From NCBI GenBank assembly GCA_947307005.1, contig CAMZHY010000261.1, positions 1 through 5,689 of the forward strand: a stretch of DNA of 5,689 nucleotides, given 5' to 3'. Made by a program: the position numbers and the translations under genes. The notes below the pieces were generated by a model that did not search any database, was not told the origin of the DNA, and saw only the letters and a program-made list of their open reading frames with translations. This document shows, one piece after another, positions 5,555 through 5,689 of the stretch. Source of the stretch: an uncultured Planctomycetaceae bacterium. GTDB lineage: Bacteria; Planctomycetota; Planctomycetia; Pirellulales; Thermoguttaceae. Numbering within the stretch: position 1 is the stretch's first letter; each line of letters opens with the position of its first letter.

Positions 5555-5689
5555 GAGACGTTTGCGGCGAATTTGAGTAAAATGAATGAGTAAAACCGCG
5601 TCGAACGGTTTGGCTAACGTTTCCTTTTTGAATAGCCGTTAGAACGATTACGGCGGCGTTTATCCAAGCGTCGCGCGGTTTTCCGATAT

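Noticed and set aside
5586..5642. 18-codon + strand frame starting MSKTASNG
   Set aside because: It has no RBS, is very short, and lies over the upstream region of the - strand gene.
5592..5682. Inverted repeat AAAACCGCG (5592-5600) and CGCGGTTTT (5674-5682), plus GGCTA/TAGCC nested inside
   Set aside because: The arms are 9 bp and more than 70 nt apart, at a contig edge. This is too weak to call a transposon end, attachment site or operator.
5681..5689. TTCCGAT at the right end resembling adapter sequence
   Set aside because: Only 7 bases match, in an orientation not expected for a right-hand contig end (AGATCGGAAGAGC would be expected), so it is probably chance.

Overview
The window looks like one end of an assembled metagenomic contig from an uncultured bacterium, most likely a planctomycete or a related PVC lineage. 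That placement is an inference from style. The genes are moderately GC-rich with heavy use of TCG, GAC, GCG and CGC/CGA codons and strong GGAGG-type ribosome binding sites. ThyX is used for thymidylate synthesis, and there is a Sec-exported protein with a highly diverged flagellar rod/hook (FlgG-like) core. No 16S or other marker gene is present to confirm the lineage. The first 16 bases are an exact match to the 3' end of the Illumina TruSeq read-2 adapter, so they are an artefact and genomic sequence starts at about position 17.

Layout: bases 17-383 hold no convincing gene, only a possible -10 element and a clear RBS just before the first gene. Three genes follow on the + strand. The first (384-2444) is a DsbD/ScsB-type membrane thiol:disulfide interchange protein. 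It has a periplasmic N-terminal domain with a cysteine pair, eight membrane segments with the paired TPC and IPC cysteines, and a C-terminal thioredoxin domain with WCMNC. The second (2545-3435) is the flavin-dependent thymidylate synthase ThyX, with a complete RHRX7S signature. The third (3500-4981) encodes a Sec-exported 493-aa protein. Its central and C-terminal parts align by eye to FlgF/FlgG flagellar rod proteins, flanked by long acidic, disordered-looking arms. On the - strand, a 120-aa protein of unknown function (5460-5098) converges on the third gene. A strong inverted repeat (5006-5045) lies between the two stop codons and could terminate both. The last ~230 bases are the AT-rich upstream region of the - strand gene, with a plausible sigma70-type promoter.

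Functional links: the three + strand genes are separated by 64-100 nt and each has its own RBS, so they could be separately transcribed or loosely co-transcribed. DsbD supplies reducing power to the periplasm, ThyX makes dTMP in the cytoplasm, and the FlgG-like protein is exported, so no shared pathway is evident. The most interesting item is the FlgG-like protein. It has an apparent Sec signal peptide, whereas true rod proteins use the flagellar type III export route. No complete new multi-gene system (defence, CRISPR, mobile element, biosynthetic cluster) is visible.
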